Assembly: GCA_002393705.1 (NCBI GenBank)
Contig: DGTH01000093.1
Coordinates: 7,918-26,642, forward strand
Reading direction: 5' to 3'
DNA length: 18,725 nt
Source of the DNA: Prevotella sp. UBA4341
GTDB taxonomy: Bacteria; Bacteroidota; Bacteroidia; Bacteroidales; Bacteroidaceae
A program made the translations under genes and the position numbers. Position 1 is the first letter of the stretch; every line of letters starts with the position of its first letter. Below, piece by piece: positions 14,691 to 18,725 of this stretch. Below the pieces are notes generated by a model. That model saw only the letters and a program-made list of their open reading frames with translations. It had not been told where the DNA came from and made no database searches.

Positions 14691-15754
14691 TTTCACTCAG
14701 CCCTCAGGCCGAGTTCATTGTCGAGGAGTACCGTGAACGAAAGCCCCAAATGGAAGCTTTGGCCCAGCGCGTCAATACCATGCTCAAGACGAAACTCAAG
14801 GAGCAGGGCGTCGAGCTTAATGCCATTGAGTGTCGTGTCAAAACTGAGCAGTCGCTCATTGGCAAACTCGAGCGCAAAGGCTATAAGTACTCGAGGTTAG
14901 ACGATATCACTGACCTGGTGGGCATTAGGGTGGTCACCTTCTATACCGACGACGTTGACAAGGTGGCCGCCATAGCCAAGAACCTGTTCGACATTGACTG
15001 GAACAACTCCGTCGATAAGCGCAAGCAGCACGAAATGACCAGCTTCGGCTATAACTCGCTGCACTACATCTGCCACCTCAAGGAGGGCAGCATGGCCTTC
15101 GAGCTGCAGATGCGCACCGCCCTGCAGCATGTCTGGTCGGCCATCGAGCACGACATTGGCTATAAAGGCATTGTCAAACTGCCGGGTGAGTACCGTCGCC
15201 AGTTCAGTCGCCTGGCCGGCATGCTGGAACTGGCCGACGATGAATTCAGCCGACTGCGCATTAGCATGACCAACTACCGACGTCAGATTCAGGCGCTCGT
15301 CAAGTCGGGCAAGCTCAGCGAGGTGCCGCTTTCTACTGACTCCTTCCGCAGCTTCCTGGAGCATAAGCCCTTCCAGCGACTCAACCAGCGCATCGCCGCC
15401 GTCAACCAAGCCGAAATCTATCCGGCTTCGCTCTTAGCCTATTTGCCCGTCTTGCTCCTGCTGAAGTTTGAGACGCTGGCCGACGTGCAGCAACTCATTG
15501 ACGAACACTCCGACGATGCCTACCAGCTGGCACTTGTCCAGCTGGCCGTGACCGACCTCGATATTCTCTCAGAGACCGTGGGTCTGCAGAACCTCTGCTA
15601 TGTCTATGTGCTCAAGAGCGGCCTCGGAGTCCTGGGTCTGAAGGCCATCTTCGACACCCTTAACGGTGAGCAGGAAAGCAACGCCGTGTTGGCCGACATG
15701 CTCTACAAGCAGGCCGAAGAGCTGCCTTTCATGCTTAAATTAAAAAAGAATTAG
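14687..15754 (+). CDS. RelA/SpoT-fold alarmone synthetase with C-terminal helical extension
   Basis: Predicted (p)ppGpp synthetase. The 355-residue product has the nucleotidyltransferase fold at about residues 45-165: CRVKTEQSLIGKLERKG (R50, K52, S56, K60), DLVGIRVV with Asp76, SFGYNSLHY with the guanine-stacking Tyr122, and FELQMRT with catalytic Glu139 followed by VWSAIEHDIGYK. All expected synthetase residues appear present. There is no N-terminal HD hydrolase and no TGS/ACT regulatory region, so it is not a long RelA/SpoT; it is longer than typical small alarmone synthetases (about 200-260 aa). Residues about 205-355 form an unrecognised, helix-rich extension. It overlaps the STAS gene by 4 bp and converges on the lolE-like gene with a 4-bp overlap. 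Confidence 0.88.
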   Translation: MISLSPQAEFIVEEYRERKPQMEALAQRVNTMLKTKLKEQGVELNAIECRVKTEQSLIGKLERKGYKYSRLDDITDLVGIRVVTFYTDDVDKVAAIAKNLFDIDWNNSVDKRKQHEMTSFGYNSLHYICHLKEGSMAFELQMRTALQHVWSAIEHDIGYKGIVKLPGEYRRQFSRLAGMLELADDEFSRLRISMTNYRRQIQALVKSGKLSEVPLSTDSFRSFLEHKPFQRLNQRIAAVNQAEIYPASLLAYLPVLLLLKFETLADVQQLIDEHSDDAYQLALVQLAVTDLDILSETVGLQNLCYVYVLKSGLGVLGLKAIFDTLNGEQESNAVLADMLYKQAEELPFMLKLKKN

Positions 15755-17004
15755 TTGAGTAGCCTGCGGGCAAAGTAGCGACAGGGATACCACACACTCG
15801 CAAATCCTACGGCAATGACCGTCAGGAAGATGAGCACGATGTCCCAGGGATGCACGCTCACGGGGTAGGCATTCACCACAAACGATTCACTCGACGAGCC
15901 TAATGCCACCACGCCGTAGGTCTGCTGTATCCAGCAGAGCAGCAGCCCGAGCACAATGCCTATCATAGCGCCTGTCACGGCGATGAGCCTTCCCTCAAAG
16001 AGGAAGATGCGCGTTATCTGCTTGTCGCTGGCTCCTAAGTTGCGCAGTGTCACCACGTCGTCTTTCTTGTCTATGATGAGCATCGACAGACTGCCAATGA
16101 TGTTGAACGAGGCCACAATCAGTATAAACGTCAAGAACAGGAATGCCATGAATTTCTCTATCTTCATGATTTTAAACGTGTCGTCCTGCTGCTCGTAGCG
16201 GTCCTGCACGGTGTAGCGGTCACCGCAGAGCTCCTTGATGTGGCTCTTCACCCTCTCAAAGTCGCTGCCGGGCTTCAGTCTCAGCTCTAAGGCCGAGAGC
16301 CTGTCGTCCAGTCCGAAGAGGCGCCGGGCAAAGTCAATGCTGGTCAGAATGTACTTTCCGTCGTACTTGGCCTGCCGTACGCAGAACAGTGCTCCCGGCG
16401 AGTACAGCTCGTCGGTGGTGAAACCCTGCGAGGGGTCGGCCATGTTCAGCTGACCTTCACGCACGGGGGCATAAATCTGCATGGTGCCCGGAAAGCTGTA
16501 GCCCATGCCTAACTGCTCGGCTATGCGGATGCCCACTATGCCGTAGTGCAGGTCGGCGGCGTGCAGCTGGTACTTCTCGCGGTTGTTAGCCACCAGTGTG
16601 TCGCCATCCTCCAGTATTTCCACAATGTGGGTCAGCTCGTCGAAGTTGTCTTCCACGCCCTTCACCGTCACCATGGCCTGGTGTTGGTTATAGACGGCCA
16701 GCGCCTGGTCTTCCACACTCTCCATGGCTACGGCCACTTCGGGCAGCTGTCTTATCTTCGTCAGAATGGGGTCGTCGGTGGCAGCCGTCTTGCCTTTGGC
16801 CGGCATGACCTTCAGCTGCGGGTCAAAGGCTGTAAAGAAGGAGGCTACCAAGTCGTGAAAACCGTTGAACACGCTCAGCGTCACCACCAAGGCCATGGTA
16901 GCCACGGCCACGCCAACAACGCTCACGCCACTGATGATGTTGATGGCGTGTGTCGATTTCTTCGAGAAGAGGTAGCGACGGGCTATGAAAAAGGGAAAGT
17001 TCAT
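15751..17004 (-). CDS. LolC/LolE-like ABC permease (FtsX family)
   Basis: Inner-membrane permease of the lipoprotein-releasing type, which hands lipoproteins to the periplasmic carrier in Gram-negative bacteria. The 417-residue product has the standard layout: TM1 at about 21-47, a large periplasmic (MacB-like) domain from about 50 to 280, then TM2 at 285-310, TM3 at 338-361 and TM4 at 387-406, with the cytoplasmic IDKKDDVVTLRNLGAS coupling segment (311-326) that contacts the ATPase. The N-terminal FFIARRYLFSKKS..AINIISGVSVVG is typical of the family. The start overlaps the rbfA stop as ATGA. No LolD ATPase lies next to it. The LolC versus LolE choice cannot be made here. Confidence 0.9.
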   Translation of the reverse strand: MNFPFFIARRYLFSKKSTHAINIISGVSVVGVAVATMALVVTLSVFNGFHDLVASFFTAFDPQLKVMPAKGKTAATDDPILTKIRQLPEVAVAMESVEDQALAVYNQHQAMVTVKGVEDNFDELTHIVEILEDGDTLVANNREKYQLHAADLHYGIVGIRIAEQLGMGYSFPGTMQIYAPVREGQLNMADPSQGFTTDELYSPGALFCVRQAKYDGKYILTSIDFARRLFGLDDRLSALELRLKPGSDFERVKSHIKELCGDRYTVQDRYEQQDDTFKIMKIEKFMAFLFLTFILIVASFNIIGSLSMLIIDKKDDVVTLRNLGASDKQITRIFLFEGRLIAVTGAMIGIVLGLLLCWIQQTYGVVALGSSSESFVVNAYPVSVHPWDIVLIFLTVIAVGFASVWYPCRYFARRLLN

Positions 17005-17336
17005 TTCTTCAGCAACTCGTCAATGCGCTCTATGTAGTCCAAGGAGTCGTCTATGAAGAAGCGCAGTTCCGGAATAATGCGCAGCTGGTAGCGCACGCGC
17101 GTTCCTAACTCGTAGCGTATCTGCTTCTCGTTGGCCGTGATGTTACGCAGCATCTGGTCGCCTTTCTCGCTCGGAAAAATGCTCAGGTAGGCGGTACACA
17201 CGCTCAGGTCGGGCGATATCTTCACGCGCGTCACGCTGACCATCGTGCCGTGCATGCCGCGTGTCTGCTGCTGGAAGATGATGCTCAGCTCCTTCTGCAG
17301 CAGACGGGCTATTTTGTTCTGTCTTGTTTCTTGCAT
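17001..17336 (-). CDS. rbfA: Ribosome-binding factor A
   Basis: RbfA is a KH-fold assembly factor for the 30S subunit that acts in 16S rRNA 5'-end maturation. The start is the ATG at 17336 (MQETRQNKIARLLQKELSII; 111 aa, normal family size). A strong AAGGAG site 8 bases upstream decides this; the in-frame ATG at 17408 lies upstream of the -7 box at 17365-17372 and encodes an unrelated hydrophobic stretch. The C-terminal RYQLRIIPELRFFIDDSL..IERIDELL block is diagnostic. Its stop overlaps the lolE-like ATG. Confidence 0.95.
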   Translation of the reverse strand: MQETRQNKIARLLQKELSIIFQQQTRGMHGTMVSVTRVKISPDLSVCTAYLSIFPSEKGDQMLRNITANEKQIRYELGTRVRYQLRIIPELRFFIDDSLDYIERIDELLKK

Positions 17337-17340
17337 ACTT

Positions 17341-17372
17341 TTATCTCCTTTGTCTTTCGGGGGACAAAGGTA
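17341..17372 (-). promoter_or_regulatory. rbfA promoter -7 box and Shine-Dalgarno
   Basis: The minus strand reads TACCTTTG (17372-17365), a match to TAnnTTTG without a clear -33 box, then AAAGGAGAT (about 17350-17342) before the ATG at 17336. A canonical Shine-Dalgarno is unusual in this phylum. rbfA can thus be transcribed separately from aroQ and the methyltransferase gene. Confidence 0.6.
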
Positions 17373-17408
17373 CAAAATAATTACGAAAAACACATGGCCT
17401 GTAGCCAA

Positions 17409-18038
17409 TTATTTTTTCCTGATGAGTGTCAGGCCGTCGCGCAGGGGCAACATGACTTTCTCCACGCGGTCGTCGGCTTTCACGTAGTCGTTAAACGTCT
17501 CTATGCCCTGTGTCTGCTGGTCGCGGCTGTAGGCTGGGTCAACTACGTGGCCGTCCCACAGCGTGTTGTCGGCCACCAGGAAACCACCCGTTCTCACTAC
17601 GCCGAGCGCCATTTCGTACGTCTCGCGGTAGGTTCGCTTGTCACCGTCTATGAAGGCCAGGTCGAACGTGATGCCCAGTTTCGGGGCTTCCTCGATGGCG
17701 TCGCCTATGATGAAGCTGATGCGGTCCGCCCATGGCGACCCTTCTATCCACGGTCGCGTAAAGTCTTCCTGCTCGTCGTTGATTTCGTAGGTGTATAGGT
17801 GGCCGCCGGGCTCCAGCCCTTCTGCCATCGAGAGGGCAGAGTAGCCACTGAACGTGCCTACCTCCAGGATGTTCTGAGGCCTTACCATCCTGACCAGCAT
17901 CTTCAGCAGCCGCCCTTGCAGGTGGCCGCTCGCCATGCGCCCGTGCAGCAGGTGTATGTTCGTGGCACGCCAGAGCCTGTACAGGTAGTCTGGCTCCGGG
18001 TCTATGTGCTGCACGATGTACTCGTCCAGCGTCGTCAT
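17409..18038 (-). CDS. Class I SAM-dependent O-methyltransferase (metal-dependent, PF01596-like)
   Basis: Predicted cation-dependent O-methyltransferase of the caffeoyl-CoA/catechol type; the bacterial substrate is not known. The product is 209 aa from the ATG at 18038 (MTTLDEYIVQHIDPEP). The SAM-binding loop is ILEVGTFSGYSALSMAEGL (57-75), and the metal ligands are Asp131 in FIDGDK and Asp157-Asn158 in VADNTLW. The in-frame upstream ATG at 18113 lies inside aroQ and adds a stretch with no family character, so I reject it. The start overlaps the aroQ stop as ATGA, so it is translated together with aroQ. A 72-bp gap with a separate promoter follows before rbfA. Confidence 0.92.
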   Translation of the reverse strand: MTTLDEYIVQHIDPEPDYLYRLWRATNIHLLHGRMASGHLQGRLLKMLVRMVRPQNILEVGTFSGYSALSMAEGLEPGGHLYTYEINDEQEDFTRPWIEGSPWADRISFIIGDAIEEAPKLGITFDLAFIDGDKRTYRETYEMALGVVRTGGFLVADNTLWDGHVVDPAYSRDQQTQGIETFNDYVKADDRVEKVMLPLRDGLTLIRKK

Positions 18039-18457
18039 GCCTTCAGCAGGGCCTCCACGGCCAGTCGGTAGCTGTCCAGTCCGAAGCCACAGATGACGCC
18101 TCGGCAGGCACACGCAATGAGCGACTTGTGGCGAAACTCCTCGCGTTGGTGAACGTTCGATATGTGTACTTCTACCACCGGACTCTTCAGCGCCCGTATG
18201 CAGTCTTGCAGTGCCACGCTGGTGTGGGTGTAGGCACCGGCGTTCAGCACGATGCCGTCAGCCTCGAAGCCTACTTCCTGCAGCTTGTCGATGAGCTCGC
18301 CCTCCACGTTGCTCTGGTAGTAGCTGATTTCCACTTCCGGGTATTGTGCCTGTAGCTTCGGCAGGTATTCTTCGAACGACTGCCGCCCGTAGATGCCGGG
18401 TTCCCGGCGTCCCAGCAGGTTCAGGTTCGGACCATTGACAATCACTATTTTCTTCAT
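18035..18457 (-). CDS. aroQ: 3-dehydroquinate dehydratase, type II
   Basis: Dehydrates 3-dehydroquinate to 3-dehydroshikimate in the shikimate pathway; the type II enzyme is a dodecamer. The 140-residue product has the usual size and motifs: GPNLNLLGRREPGIYG (9-24) with the catalytic Tyr23 and nearby arginines, QSNVEGELID (48-57), NAGAYTHTSVA (72-82), EVHISN with His98, and REEFRHKS (105-112). It is complete and appears functional. No Shine-Dalgarno or TAnnTTTG box is seen in the 36 bp upstream, and a heptanucleotide repeat array fills the rest of the gap to the upstream outer-membrane gene, so it may depend on read-through from that gene. Confidence 0.96.
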   Translation of the reverse strand: MKKIVIVNGPNLNLLGRREPGIYGRQSFEEYLPKLQAQYPEVEISYYQSNVEGELIDKLQEVGFEADGIVLNAGAYTHTSVALQDCIRALKSPVVEVHISNVHQREEFRHKSLIACACRGVICGFGLDSYRLAVEALLKA

Positions 18458-18493
18458 CGTCTTGTATGTTTATGTTATGTTATATGATGTAAT

Positions 18494-18566
18494 CTCGTAC
18501 CTCGCACCTCGTACCTCGTACCTCGCACTCGCGCACCTCGTACCTCGCACCTCGCACCTCGCACCT
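18494..18566. repeat. Intergenic heptanucleotide tandem array
   Basis: Nine perfect 7-bp units, CTCGTAC or CTCGCAC on the plus strand, interrupted once by an 8-bp variant TCGCGCAC at 18529-18536. Units differ only by a C/T transition at position 5. The array begins at the stop codon of the outer-membrane gene (TAG at 18567-18565 on the minus strand) and ends 37 bp before the aroQ start codon. No spacers separate the units, so it is not a CRISPR. Confidence 0.95.
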
Positions 18567-18725
18567 AAAACTCCGTCGAGCTGTTGTCGTAAGTCGGAGT
18601 CACCTCCTCGGTGCCACCCTCGCCTTCGCCGTCACGTCCAGGCTTCTTCGTCGTCATGTTGCCGAAGTTCCACGTCACTTGCAGGTTCACGCCCGGACGC
18701 CGCCAGTTCTTCTGGTGTCGCCAGA
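18565..18725 (-). CDS. C-terminal end of an outer-membrane beta-barrel protein (partial)
   Basis: The last 52 codons of a gene that enters from the right edge; the stop is TAG at 18567-18565. The peptide contains RRPGVNLQVTWNFGNM, a final amphipathic beta strand ending in WNFG, as in the terminal strand of TonB-dependent-receptor-like or 'outer membrane protein beta-barrel family' proteins of Bacteroidetes. A hydrophilic, acidic and glycine-rich tail follows (KKPGRDGEGEGG..EE) and the protein ends in STEF. The class is inferred from this one strand only. The heptanucleotide array starts exactly at its stop codon. Confidence 0.55.
   Translation of the reverse strand, partial: WRHQKNWRRPGVNLQVTWNFGNMTTKKPGRDGEGEGGTEEVTPTYDNSSTEF

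Noticed and set aside
18494..18566. Possible CRISPR array
   Set aside because: Units are 7 bp with no spacers between them, and there are no cas genes. The same holds for 3380-3449.

Overview
The window looks like chromosomal DNA from a Bacteroidales bacterium, most likely Prevotella or a close relative. The evidence is Bacteroidetes-type promoters (TAnnTTTG -7 boxes, several with a TTTG -33 box 19-20 bp upstream), AT-rich intergenic DNA next to GC-richer genes, mostly weak Shine-Dalgarno sites, a topoisomerase I ending in GRFGPY repeats, and typical family content (speA, aroK, topA, korAB, rbfA, lolE-like). It is mostly core housekeeping DNA. I see no insertion sequence, prophage, CRISPR array, tRNA or rRNA. 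The longest stretch without a gene is the 283 bp between 5530 and 5812.

Layout. (1) Bases 1-4591, minus strand: topA, aroK and speA form a tightly packed operon (6-bp gap, then an ATGA overlap); speA runs off the left edge. (2) Bases 4735-5529, minus: a lone FecE/FepC-type ABC ATPase, driven by a promoter region made of an 83-bp tandem duplication. (3) Bases 5813-8081, plus: lemA and a DUF2207 membrane protein, overlapping by 17 bp. (4) Bases 8074-10917, minus: a large Dna2-like nuclease-helicase, converging on the DUF2207 gene with an 8-bp overlap. (5) Bases 11055-15754, plus: korA and korB (2-oxoacid:ferredoxin oxidoreductase), then an RsbW-like anti-sigma kinase/ATPase, a SpoIIAA-like STAS antagonist and a RelA/SpoT-fold alarmone synthetase, all with very short gaps or overlaps. 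(6) Bases 15751-18457, minus: aroQ, an O-methyltransferase, rbfA and a LolC/E-like permease, converging on the synthetase gene with a 4-bp overlap. (7) The right edge holds the C-terminus of an outer-membrane beta-barrel protein.

The most notable signals are: the partner-switching pair directly coupled to a (p)ppGpp-synthetase gene behind korAB; two heptanucleotide tandem arrays, one inside topA (ten units, G-quadruplex-capable) and one that starts at the stop codon of the outer-membrane gene; the duplicated promoter unit upstream of the ABC gene; and a 27-bp promoter core (one mismatch) shared between that array and the korA promoter.

Functions are inferred from protein motifs recognised by eye. 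No database search was run.
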